From an uncultured Pedobacter sp. (GTDB lineage Bacteria; Bacteroidota; Bacteroidia; Sphingobacteriales; Sphingobacteriaceae), in contig NZ_CAJYOJ010000083.1 in the NCBI RefSeq assembly GCF_913776295.1, positions 1-36,395 on the forward strand: DNA of 36,395 nt, in the 5' to 3' direction. The notes beneath the pieces are model-generated. The model was given only the letters and a program-made list of their open reading frames with translations, ran no database searches and was not told the DNA's origin. Made by a program: the position numbers and the translations under genes. This document shows positions 17,528 to 25,814 of the stretch, one piece after another. The stretch's first letter is position 1; each line of letters begins with the position of its first letter.

Positions 17528-18133
17528 TTACATTGAATTTTCCGACTGAAAAAACTTGGTTAATTTTTCGTTGACTTTGTCAATATTAAACCCATAAACT
17601 TGGTCGTAGGTTACGCCTTTTGGAATGCCGTAGCTTTCAATCATTTCTTTCTCTTCCGCAGTTTTTCTCTTTTTTCCTAAGATTTCCAAAATTTCATTGA
17701 AGTCCCAGATTCCACCACAATCTTCTATAGGTGCAGCATTCTCTCCGTTAATGCATTTCGGTATAAGCACTTCTTCCATCGGTTTTTTAAAAGGAGTGAT
17801 TGTGTGAAACCAATCATCGCCAAAATCATAAACATAGGTCAGTTTTTTGTACTGCCCGTTGAAAAAATCAGACAAAAAAGTTTCTCCGGCATCGTATTCT
17901 TTATATCTTTTTTGAAAAAAACCGAAATCCTCCCTCTGCCCATCAATTAGTTTAATGGAATCGCTGGAATAAGGCCTGCCTACATTGAATTGATACATAT
18001 GATAATTTTCCCAATTCATTACATTTTGTATCACGTAATGTAATTCATGAAAGGTGAATTTTTCCGGAACAACGACCGTTCGGTAAATTTTAGGATCAGA
18101 ACCCTCTAAAGTTATTTTTAGCTTATGTGACAT
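17528..18133 (-). CDS. Plasmid pRiA4b ORF-3-like protein in the cas operon
   Basis: 201 residues that match the pRiA4b ORF-3 family (PF07929, from memory): an N-terminal LKITLEGSDPKIYRTVVVP strand and helix FTFHELHYVIQNVMNW, then the hallmark YDFGDDWFHTI (about residues 101-111) and CINGENAAPIEDCGG (about 127-141). The biochemical function of this family is unknown; members are found on plasmids and in transposon-linked or mobile contexts. No signal peptide or membrane segment; cytosolic. It lies between the DUF6155 gene (16 nt gap) and cas1 (24 nt gap) on the same strand, so it is almost certainly co-transcribed with the cas genes. It is not a known Cas protein. It may be an accessory factor for adaptation or interference, a regulator, or an insertion of unrelated cargo. 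Confidence 0.85.
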   Translation of the reverse strand: MSHKLKITLEGSDPKIYRTVVVPEKFTFHELHYVIQNVMNWENYHMYQFNVGRPYSSDSIKLIDGQREDFGFFQKRYKEYDAGETFLSDFFNGQYKKLTYVYDFGDDWFHTITPFKKPMEEVLIPKCINGENAAPIEDCGGIWDFNEILEILGKKRKTAEEKEMIESYGIPKGVTYDQVYGFNIDKVNEKLTKFFQSENSM

Positions 18134-18149
18134 ATCATCTGATTAATAA

Positions 18150-18668
18150 TTAATTATAGTATTGATAAAAAATATCCGTCATATCATCAGCGAAGCCATA
18201 ACCGCAATTGGAAGCCCATTCTACACATTGTTTAGTTCGGGGTTTAAATTGTTCCAGCAATTCATGTTTTTCCAGAAACTTTAAAGCTGCATTAAAGTTG
18301 TTATAAGTAGACATGTAGAATTGTTCGGAAAAATCACCGTATAATGCGGTAAGTTCGCAGGCGCTTTCGGGTAAATACAACATTACATCCGCTAAATACG
18401 CTGGAGATGGTTGCAGGTTTTTAAAATCGGAGACCGCTTTTTTAGCTACCGAAAATTTCTCCGTACTCTTCACGGGGTTTTCTACATTAAACTCTTTCCG
18501 GATCAGCTTTTTGTATTTATCTGCCAATTCTTTTTCGTTTGTTGGATTGAGATAGAATTTATAGAATTCTTTTACTGCAGTATTTTTATCGTACAAGTCC
18601 AAGATTTGCTCAATCAACTGGTTTTTAGTGAGTTTTGATAGCTCTTTTTTAAGTGCTGTTTTTGACAT
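18150..18668 (-). CDS. DUF6155-family protein in the cas operon
   Basis: 172 residues, predicted all-helical and cytosolic. The N-terminus (MSKTALKKELSKLTKNQLIE, then QILDLYDKNTAVKEFYKFYL) is the pattern I associate with DUF6155, a family of unknown function in Bacteroidota. No catalytic motif is visible; there are only two to three Cys (CELTALYG, KQCVEWASNCGYG). It begins 15 nt after the cas9 stop and ends 16 nt before the next gene, so it is embedded in the operon between effector and adaptation genes. It forms a possible pair with the pRiA4b ORF-3-like protein. Function in CRISPR immunity is untested and only suggested by position. Confidence 0.78.
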   Translation of the reverse strand: MSKTALKKELSKLTKNQLIEQILDLYDKNTAVKEFYKFYLNPTNEKELADKYKKLIRKEFNVENPVKSTEKFSVAKKAVSDFKNLQPSPAYLADVMLYLPESACELTALYGDFSEQFYMSTYNNFNAALKFLEKHELLEQFKPRTKQCVEWASNCGYGFADDMTDIFYQYYN

Positions 18669-18683
18669 CCTACTAATTTTAAA

Positions 18684-21600
18684 TTATACTTTTGATAGAT
18701 TTCCTAATCTATCTACTTTTAATTTCCAACAAACTGATTTAACCTGTACCAATTTTTCCTTATTATCTAATAGTATATTTCCATCAAAAAAATCTTGAAT
18801 CCTCTCGCTTTTACTGTTTGTACCATTCTCATTTTTAATTATTTCTGATGAGTTTGAGTAAGGAACAAAATGAGCTTCTTTGTTAGTACAGCTTATGAAT
18901 TTGTAAATTCTTTTTTTCTGTTGAATCGTTAAATTATTAAAGTCAGTTTTTTCATTATTTTTTAACGGTATATATACTAAATCATTAGGGGATAGAACTA
19001 TTTCATTATTGTTTTCAGCACTTTGTGTTTCGATAATATTTTTCTTCTCGATTATTAGTGCGTTTCGTAATGGAATTGTTTCATAGTCTCTTAAATTTCC
19101 ATTTTCTGTAATTCTAAAATGAAAATTTCCTCCAGTCTCAACCCATTTGTGACTATTTGAATTCTTATTTCCTATTTTAAATTTAAGAGTGGCACTTTCT
19201 GAAATAGGAAGTCTGAAAACGGGAATCCTTCTATTGGAATTAAAGTCGTTGATTCCTTCGATCGAAAATGCTTTGTCAATATCATTATCATTTATTTCTA
19301 AATGCTTTAATAATTCGTTTCTTAAGACAAAATCTGACACCTTATTGATTCGATCTACAACTGTATCATATGTTGGCAACGCTCCTGTACCTGTTCTTAA
19401 GGAAAGATTTGTAATTGGTTGTCTTTTTCTATATTTTATATTAGATATTTTAAAGTCTGCATATTCTACTTTTTTTTCTTCAAGAATCAATGGATTTTTC
19501 TTTAGATAACTTTCCGCCTTTCCAATCTTATTATCGTGCATTCCCAAAATTTCTTTAACAGCATCTCTTATCTTTTCATCAATTATTAAATTCGCTTTTC
19601 CTAAATTATCAATCACTTTAAGCCTGTCAAATTGTAATTTTATTTCTGCACTCGGATTATCAGTATGCAAAGGCTTTCTAATACTCCAGTGTTTTTGATT
19701 TTCATTCTTCTGAGATTTAAATTCCTTTTTTGGCTTACCATTACTATCCAAACTTATATTTCCATTTTCATCGTAATAACTTTCATATTTGTTGGATGAT
19801 TTTGAAACAATCTTAAAGTCATTTTTAAAGGAAACAATACAGTTCTCCAAACATTCCAAAATTGTTTTTCTATAATCTTTATTGTAATTTGTAGTAAAAC
19901 TATTCTTCCACAATAGATCCACAACCGAATCTTTTTCGTTATCTAAAGATTCTTTATTTCGAAATGAGCCCGGCAACATATACCTCCAAACTTTTTCATT
20001 CGGGTTTTCTTTATCTTTTTCACTGTACATTATTTGCCTTTTGATTCCCGCTCTTTGTTTCATTATAGCTTCCATCTTTCCTTTCTTTTTATTTGTAATT
20101 CCAGAATTGATGTTGTTGAAATACTGTACGTGATTTTCTGTACACAAAGCAATAATCAAAGCATCTAAAGCGTGATGGCGATGGTCTAATCTTTTGAGGT
20201 CGAACTTATCATTTTCTCCCAAAATATATTTCGTATTTATATCAAAATATTGACGTCCGCTTTTAGAAATAGTGTAACTGCCAAAATCTTCAGAGTTATG
20301 GATTTTATTAAGTCTTTCAAACCTAGGCTTTAAAAGCTCAGTCCAAATTTGGTTGACTTTCCATTCTTTTTTAAGTCGATCAGTAATTGCACCAGAAACC
20401 GGCAGCACATTTTTCGACCTAAATTCAACCTCGCCTTCTTCTCTTACAATGTGGCTTAAAAGTTCCATTGCTTTTCTTGCAATGTATTTGGTGTTATTAA
20501 GTTGGCTTTCTGTAAAACCTTTCGGAACTTCTTTTGAGAGCAGAATTAATCGTTTTGAATCTTTGAATTGAGATTTTACTAAACTCACGTAAGCATCTTC
20601 ATCAATAAGACTAAATGTTACATTTTTGTTCAATTTATCGTCAAAGATAGTATGTGTTCGTCCTCCAAATTGCGCAATGAACTCTCTTCCGGTTCTGTGC
20701 GATTTGAACCTGTTAATTACAGCTTCACAAACCACTTTATTATTTAGTGAGTCATTTGTAATTGCTGCTCTGGAAAATATATGGTCAACATTATATTTAT
20801 TACCGTCAAATAAATCTGTTAGCTTAATGATTTGATCGGTATAGGGAGACTTATAGCCTTGTTCAATCCAGAGTTTATATTTTTCAAAATCAGACTGTGT
20901 GATTTTTTGCTTTTTGAAAATTGCTTCAATATCAGTTTTACTAAATTTATCTTTATTATTTGAATAAAATTCTTTGTCGGAATAGCTTCTTACTTTAGCT
21001 CCATCTTCCACAATTTTCAATCGTTCAAAATGGTCTTGGTTTCCTCTTTTCGCATTGTAAGGAGAACTACTTAAAAATTCTTCCAGAATATTTCTTAGTC
21101 TGTTGTTTTCAGTTCTGCTGTTTTTCTGAAGCTCTATAATATCTTTCTTTTCTTTATTGGATTTCTGCAATTCTCTTGCGACTTCCAAATGAATTTCATT
21201 AAAGAATTTTTCTTCTGAATTTCCGTAGATTTCCCAGATATCAGCGACAACATTCAACGTTTCTTTCAGTACTTTTTCCGCAGTTGGATTGTTTAACGAG
21301 TGATGTTTCAGTTCCTTCATTATTTCCTCCCTTATTTTCATAGGGCTTTTCCAATATTTTGCTTGCGCTAATTCAGAATGTCTTCCGTAAATGAAATAAG
21401 AAGCTTGCGTTGGGTTTAAAAAATGAAAATCATCAACGGTTTCAAAGCTTTTAAATGTATTGAAAAGCCCTTTTGGAAAAGGAATTTCTCCATTTTTCAC
21501 GTTTACATCATTTAAGATGACATCTTTCAAATCAATAGATTCAGCAGACCAATCTATTTCATTATTCTTTTTTATAATTGTATCTGCTCTTTGAACATAC

Positions 21601-23933
21601 TTTTCCTGCCACTTTTCATTTGCTGTTTTAGCAGTTAAGAAATTTTCTCCGACTCTCATCACCGCAAGCATTTTGTTTAACGCCTTAACAGAATAAGATG
21701 TATATTTAGAAGTAAATTTTGGATAGTTTTCAAAATCTCTGCATAGCTTTTCTAGAATTTCTGGTGCAACATTTTCATCTTTAAAATATTTAATGAAAAA
21801 ATTCCAGATACCTGTTTTCCCAAATTTGGGATTTGAAGAATCTTTAATCTGACTTACTTTTTTTCTTTCAGCGGAACTCACAGAATACAAATAATGCCAT
21901 AACTCAATTTCTTTTTGTTGGGTCATAAACTCATTGAAACCATCAAATCCACAACGTTTAAAGCGAATTTCAAAACTTTTTCTCGTTTCGTTACCTTTAA
22001 ATTCTTCCTCAACCGGATAGTTCCATAGAATTTTCCGTTCTCCCTTTTTACCGGTGTCCAACTTAAATTGTTCCTTACAAAACGCTAAAAAATCGTCAAT
22101 AGCAACTGTTGATCTACCATTGAAATGATTAAATAAAGCTTGATAATTTTCAGGTTTAAAATATTGAGAAGTAATATCGACGTTGGTCTGAGAGTTTCCG
22201 TCAGCATCTTTAGATTCTAATTGAATCAATCTGATATTGTGTATTTTATCCCAAATTCTGAATTCCTGAAATAAAGGATGTGAAGCTGAAACCGCTTTTT
22301 TATAAACGGGAATTTCAACCACTTCTCCTGTCGAAATATTTACATCTTCTTTCCAGTAGTCGATTTCATATTTACAATCAGAGATTTCAGACTTTTTGGA
22401 TTTTAATGGCCGCTGGTACAATAAAATATCTTCAATAAACAAGTTGGTTAGTGCTTGTTTATTTTGCAGAAGTGTTTTAGAGTGGTCTTTGTTGTGTGGG
22501 TAAAGGAGTTTTACACATTTCTCAAAAGTATCCTTATCATCTAAAGTCGATGTATGAAATTTTCTTTGTGTGTTAATTATTTGATACAATTCTTCCCGAT
22601 AAAACTTTCTATCAATCGTCTGAAACAGACCTCCGATGATTTTGGATCTTTCTCCAGTTTTCGCGTCATTTTTTAATATATCATAAATTTTCGGGGAAAT
22701 GAAATGCTTTGCACTTCTATCTTTATTCACAAATCCTTTGGAGATATTGTAAGAAATAACATCTTTTTCAGTTTTCTTTTTCAATAAACTCCAGTCTTTG
22801 CTTCCTTCACTATTAAAGTCCGGCAATTGTATACTTGGGATAACAGATTCAGGTTTTCCTGTGAAATCATATTTATTTGATACTACAAATAATTCTGTGA
22901 TAACTTTGGATTCTTCCTTAATTTGCTTTTCTAGTTTTTGATAGCTTACATCAAACTTTTCTTTTTTCTTCTCAGTCCTCCAGCCATTTGTATAAATAAA
23001 ATCATATTTGTGCTTAGATTTTTTATCATTAATATCAGTATGCTCAATATTAGCAAGCGTCAAATTATATAAATCACTGATTTGGTAAGTTGTCTTCTCA
23101 TTAATTATATTACCTGCATCATCTAATTTTAAGATTTTAGTAACCTCTTTTACATCATCTTCAAAAGTCAATTGCTCGGCTGTGTATTCTTTATATTTGA
23201 AATTTTCAGCATCATTTAATGTAATTTCATAAAAGTCTCCATTTACATTAGCCTTCTTTTCTGTCTTAATAACTTTCAAGTCGAGTTTCTCCTTTATTTC
23301 ATCAGACTTTTCATCCTCATTTTCAAAATCTTCCGAATCTGTTCCTCTTTTTTGATTATAACTGAGTAAAACCCAAGCCAATTCTTCTAATGATACCATT
23401 TGACTCATTGCTTTATTTCTTAGAAAATAAATTGTCCAGTCTTTAGGAACACGTTTTTTCTTTTCATTTTTAATCTCAGGATTGACTTTTTGCAAATCTT
23501 CAATCATTTCATTAAAAGCCTCTTCAAAATAGAAATCAAATTTATTCTCTAAATTCTTCGTTGGTAAATAAGCCATTTTGGGTTCTTTGCCTTCCTTAAA
23601 TTGCCCACACTTTTTACCATTCTTTTCAAAGTCAATTTCAATTTTATAATGCTCTGGCAGAGCTTCCAAAAGATTTAGCACCAAATGTAAACGATCTCTT
23701 CTCAATAAGTAACGTTCTTTTGTAATCCTGGCACGATGCAAAGTTGTTCTTTTACCAGCTGCACTTTCCACTTTTTGTCCAGCATTAAATTTTGAAAACT
23801 CTTGACCATCCATCGGAATAATGCGAGAACCCAATGCGATTATTTTCAAAGTTTTATCTTCGTGATTGATTTTTATCAAAGCCCATCCAATTGAGTTTGT
23901 GCCTAAATCCAAGCCGAGTATATTTTTTGTCAT
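18684..23933 (-). CDS. cas9: Very large type II-C Cas9 endonuclease (1749 aa)
   Basis: RNA-guided DNA endonuclease, effector of the locus. All nuclease motifs are present: RuvC-I D9 in ILGLDLGTNSIGW; Arg-rich bridge helix about 61-83 (GKRTTLHRARITKERYLLRR); RuvC-II E917 in IHLEVARELQ; HNH with D1050, H1051 (NVDHIFSR), N1065 and N1074 at the same spacing as SpCas9 H840, N854 and N863; RuvC-III H1254 and D1257 in HHALDALIIAL. The recognition lobe between bridge helix and RuvC-II is about 830 residues and the part after RuvC-III (wedge and PAM-interacting) about 490; both are enlarged. II-C Cas9s are usually 970-1100 residues, Bacteroidota members 1400-1500, and F. novicida Cas9 1629. An acidic/Lys-rich stretch at about 196-330 is a likely insertion. 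ATG start at 23933, with no strong Shine-Dalgarno. Composition is about 30% GC, below neighbours. Confidence 0.98.
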   Translation of the reverse strand: MTKNILGLDLGTNSIGWALIKINHEDKTLKIIALGSRIIPMDGQEFSKFNAGQKVESAAGKRTTLHRARITKERYLLRRDRLHLVLNLLEALPEHYKIEIDFEKNGKKCGQFKEGKEPKMAYLPTKNLENKFDFYFEEAFNEMIEDLQKVNPEIKNEKKKRVPKDWTIYFLRNKAMSQMVSLEELAWVLLSYNQKRGTDSEDFENEDEKSDEIKEKLDLKVIKTEKKANVNGDFYEITLNDAENFKYKEYTAEQLTFEDDVKEVTKILKLDDAGNIINEKTTYQISDLYNLTLANIEHTDINDKKSKHKYDFIYTNGWRTEKKKEKFDVSYQKLEKQIKEESKVITELFVVSNKYDFTGKPESVIPSIQLPDFNSEGSKDWSLLKKKTEKDVISYNISKGFVNKDRSAKHFISPKIYDILKNDAKTGERSKIIGGLFQTIDRKFYREELYQIINTQRKFHTSTLDDKDTFEKCVKLLYPHNKDHSKTLLQNKQALTNLFIEDILLYQRPLKSKKSEISDCKYEIDYWKEDVNISTGEVVEIPVYKKAVSASHPLFQEFRIWDKIHNIRLIQLESKDADGNSQTNVDITSQYFKPENYQALFNHFNGRSTVAIDDFLAFCKEQFKLDTGKKGERKILWNYPVEEEFKGNETRKSFEIRFKRCGFDGFNEFMTQQKEIELWHYLYSVSSAERKKVSQIKDSSNPKFGKTGIWNFFIKYFKDENVAPEILEKLCRDFENYPKFTSKYTSYSVKALNKMLAVMRVGENFLTAKTANEKWQEKYVQRADTIIKKNNEIDWSAESIDLKDVILNDVNVKNGEIPFPKGLFNTFKSFETVDDFHFLNPTQASYFIYGRHSELAQAKYWKSPMKIREEIMKELKHHSLNNPTAEKVLKETLNVVADIWEIYGNSEEKFFNEIHLEVARELQKSNKEKKDIIELQKNSRTENNRLRNILEEFLSSSPYNAKRGNQDHFERLKIVEDGAKVRSYSDKEFYSNNKDKFSKTDIEAIFKKQKITQSDFEKYKLWIEQGYKSPYTDQIIKLTDLFDGNKYNVDHIFSRAAITNDSLNNKVVCEAVINRFKSHRTGREFIAQFGGRTHTIFDDKLNKNVTFSLIDEDAYVSLVKSQFKDSKRLILLSKEVPKGFTESQLNNTKYIARKAMELLSHIVREEGEVEFRSKNVLPVSGAITDRLKKEWKVNQIWTELLKPRFERLNKIHNSEDFGSYTISKSGRQYFDINTKYILGENDKFDLKRLDHRHHALDALIIALCTENHVQYFNNINSGITNKKKGKMEAIMKQRAGIKRQIMYSEKDKENPNEKVWRYMLPGSFRNKESLDNEKDSVVDLLWKNSFTTNYNKDYRKTILECLENCIVSFKNDFKIVSKSSNKYESYYDENGNISLDSNGKPKKEFKSQKNENQKHWSIRKPLHTDNPSAEIKLQFDRLKVIDNLGKANLIIDEKIRDAVKEILGMHDNKIGKAESYLKKNPLILEEKKVEYADFKISNIKYRKRQPITNLSLRTGTGALPTYDTVVDRINKVSDFVLRNELLKHLEINDNDIDKAFSIEGINDFNSNRRIPVFRLPISESATLKFKIGNKNSNSHKWVETGGNFHFRITENGNLRDYETIPLRNALIIEKKNIIETQSAENNNEIVLSPNDLVYIPLKNNEKTDFNNLTIQQKKRIYKFISCTNKEAHFVPYSNSSEIIKNENGTNSKSERIQDFFDGNILLDNKEKLVQVKSVCWKLKVDRLGNLSKV

Positions 23934-23957
23934 AGCTGTTAATTTTGATAACTATGC

Positions 23958-23965
23958 TAAAGATA
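23958..23965 (-). promoter_or_regulatory. Possible -7 box of the cas9 operon promoter
   Basis: On the minus strand TATCTTTA matches TAnnTTTG at all but the last position and lies about 25 nt before the cas9 ATG. I do not see a clear TTG at the -33 distance, so the call is weak. It would be back to back with the tracrRNA promoter, about 60 nt away. Confidence 0.35.
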
Positions 23966-24001
23966 GCAATTAAAATTTTTCATCATTTAAGGTTTACCTT
24001 A

Positions 24002-24031
24002 TTGCCGGATATAAAATATCTTCTATATTTG
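24002..24031 (+). promoter_or_regulatory. tracrRNA promoter
   Basis: TTG (24002-24004), a 19-nt spacer and TATATTTG (24024-24031) match the Bacteroidota -33/-7 pattern exactly. With the box centred near -7, transcription should start about 24035, just before the anti-repeat. Confidence 0.72.
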
Positions 24032-24034
24032 TTT

Positions 24035-24116
24035 CAGAAAGCAAATCACAATAAGGATTATTCCGTTGTGAAAACATTTGGGTTGCCTCTTGTCCACAAA
24101 TCAGGAGGCTTTTTTA
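24035..24116 (+). ncRNA. tracrRNA of the type II-C system
   Basis: The trans-activating RNA that pairs with the crRNA repeat and is bound by Cas9. Anti-repeat GAAAGCAAATCACAAT (24037-24052) is complementary to repeat positions 1-16, with one G-U at the first base. It is followed by TAAGGATTATTCCGTTGTG, close to the nexus sequence of other II-C tracrRNAs (AATAAGGCCGTC in Neisseria), and by a terminator hairpin GCCTCTTG (24085-24092) / CAGGAGGC (24102-24109) with T6. CACAA (24047-24051) could also pair with TTGTG (24066-24070), competing with the anti-repeat. Transcription is rightward, away from cas9. The predicted start leaves almost no 5' extension beyond the anti-repeat, so the RNA would be only about 80 nt. 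Exact ends need transcript data. Confidence 0.93.
24085..24115 (+). terminator. tracrRNA intrinsic terminator
   Basis: An 8-bp stem, GCCTCTTG with CAGGAGGC (one G-U), a 9-nt loop, and TTTTTT at 24110-24115. It also separates the tracrRNA from the GH25 gene that starts 42 nt later. Confidence 0.85.
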
Positions 24117-24156
24117 TTTCTGTACATTTTCCCCAACTTAGCAGCATTAAATACCT

Positions 24157-25053
24157 ATGCCGCCAGAGAAAAAAACACCATTAAACAAAAAACCAGTTGC
24201 CCGAAAACCTACTGTCAGAAAAGCTGTAACCCGAAAAGCAGCTGCAGGCAGAAAAAAGAAAAGTGGTATTTCGGTTCAGCTGAAGTTGGCTATTGCCGGT
24301 TTATTGCTGGTTTTGCTCTCGCCGTTTTATTATGGGTATGTATTAAAAAGTTTTGTGGCTACCTGGAGGTGGGTGAAGGATTGGGGTCAGGACCCGAATT
24401 ACCGGACGTATGAAAGTTTTAATATTAAAATCCCCAAAAAATATACCGTTCACGGTATTGATGTTTCCTACTACCAGGGCAAAATAAACTGGCAACAGGT
24501 AAAGGAAATGAAGGAGGATGAGGTGAGTATCCGTTTTGCCTTTATTAAAGCCACTGAAGGATTAATGCTGGTTGATCCCTACTTTCAGCGCAACTGGCGT
24601 GAAGCCCCGAAAGCGGGGATTATTTGCGGAGCCTATCATTTTTTCAGACCAAAGAAGGATGGTAAAGCACAGGCTAAGTTTTTTTTACAGGTGGTGAATA
24701 TAGAGAAAGGCGATTTGCCACCTGTTGTGGATATTGAATCGCTGGATGGTGTATCACCCTTAAAAATGCGGGCTGAACTGGCTGATTTCCTCAACTATGT
24801 AGAAATGAAAACGAAAGTAAGACCGATTATTTACACGGGGCTTAAGTTTTATGAAGATTATCTGGTTGATCATTTTGATGATTATCCTTTATGGATTGCG
24901 CATTACTACCAGCCAAAATTAAGAATGGATAAAAGCCGCTGGAGATTCTGGCAGCACTCTGATAAAGCCAAAATTAATGGCATTGGGCATGTGGTTGATT
25001 TTAATGCTTTTAATGGGGATAGTTTGGCGTTGGATCGGTTGTTGGTTCGTTAG
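24157..25053 (+). CDS. Membrane-anchored glycoside hydrolase family 25 muramidase
   Basis: Predicted lysozyme-type N-acetylmuramidase cleaving peptidoglycan, 298 residues. A very basic cytosolic N-terminus (repeats of RK and KK to about residue 40) is followed by one transmembrane helix (about 43-66, LKLAIAGLLLVLLSPFYYGY) and the GH25 domain from about 97: HGIDVSYYQGKINW (catalytic-barrel start, Asp in GIDVS), FAFIKATEG, GAYHFFRP, and PPVVDIES with the catalytic DxE Asp and Glu (about 187-192). It ends with LWIAHYYQP and WRFWQHSD. The protein should be anchored in the inner membrane facing the periplasm, with a role in cell-wall turnover. ATG start at 24157; a near-consensus -7 box TACATTTT lies at about 24123-24130, right after the tracrRNA terminator. 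It flanks the CRISPR locus but shows no link to it. Confidence 0.9.
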   Translation: MPPEKKTPLNKKPVARKPTVRKAVTRKAAAGRKKKSGISVQLKLAIAGLLLVLLSPFYYGYVLKSFVATWRWVKDWGQDPNYRTYESFNIKIPKKYTVHGIDVSYYQGKINWQQVKEMKEDEVSIRFAFIKATEGLMLVDPYFQRNWREAPKAGIICGAYHFFRPKKDGKAQAKFFLQVVNIEKGDLPPVVDIESLDGVSPLKMRAELADFLNYVEMKTKVRPIIYTGLKFYEDYLVDHFDDYPLWIAHYYQPKLRMDKSRWRFWQHSDKAKINGIGHVVDFNAFNGDSLALDRLLVR

Positions 25054-25814
25054 CGATTGGTCATTAGTTCTTTTGTAATTGGTTCATTATTTATTAATAA
25101 CAAGCTTTGTTTTTTTCGCTCTATGCCGCGGGGCATCAAACTTTTGAGGCATCAAAAGTATGCAAAAATGCTCTGTCAATCCAGCAATGGGCCTTTTTGC
25201 GCGTAGCCCTGGCACATCAAAAAAACAGCAGCACTTTGTTTTGTTCGTTTGGGGTTAGTGAACGGTTTTTGCAAGCATGAAGCACAAAACTCACTGCGTT
25301 TCAGGTTTGGTCGTGCTACTTGTTCTAGTCTGCACCTGTTTTTTTGATTTCGCTGGCCCTTGGGATTGACGGGCGTACTTCGGTAAGGGTTGTGGATTGG
25401 TGAAAGGTGGTTAGCAAAGCGCGAAAAATAGTACTGTTGATTGGAAAAGAATTTAGTTACGCTAAGGGTTTTCCGCTCTATGCCGCGGGGCATGGTGGTT
25501 TTTCGCTGTCTTGAGCTGTGCTCAAGAATGCTGCACATTTTGTCGCGCCATAGTACCCAAAGCGCTTCGTCAATTCAGGTAAGTCCCGATTTTTCTCCGG
25601 ATTGATAGGTGTACTTCAGTAAAAACCTAAGTATTATTAAAGCAAGCTAACATAATGCCTAATAATCCATGCAGAAGATGCGTGCGTGCACTAGCACTTT
25701 TGGATAAGTAATCTGTAAAAGGTTCAATATGTCGTTAATCAATAATGACTGAGTATTGATTTCGACGGTTAATTGTTTAAATGGGTTAATCGACTCCAAA
25801 CGCTCAATTCCAAA
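25054..25814. other. Repeat-rich intergenic region, no gene supported
   Basis: About 760 nt. A 20-nt direct repeat CGCTCTATGCCGCGGGGCAT occurs at 25117-25136 and 25474-25493; each copy contains the palindrome ATGCC-GCGG-GGCAT. The text between (for example CATCAAAAGTATGC around 25147-25162) resembles a dispersed intergenic repeat of Bacteroidota. A 120-residue minus-strand open frame (25176-25538) runs through these repeats and is probably not a gene. Confidence 0.5.
25117..25493. repeat. Pair of 20-nt palindromic direct repeats
   Basis: Identical copies of CGCTCTATGCCGCGGGGCAT at 25117-25136 and 25474-25493, both preceded by T-rich sequence. The inner ATGCCGCGGGGCAT can form a 5-bp hairpin. 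A dispersed REP/BIME-like element is the simplest reading. Confidence 0.6.

Noticed and set aside
17528..18668. Reading the two accessory genes as csn2 or cas4
   Set aside because: Neither has Csn2 or Cas4 features; the motifs fit pRiA4b ORF-3 and DUF6155, so the locus stays II-C.
23945..24413. Plus-strand open frames overlapping the tracrRNA and the GH25 start
   Set aside because: They run through the anti-repeat and terminator and overlap GH25 in another frame; explained by the RNA gene and the muramidase.
25176..25538. 120-residue minus-strand open frame
   Set aside because: It is made of the palindromic repeat and surrounding dispersed-repeat sequence, with no protein family.
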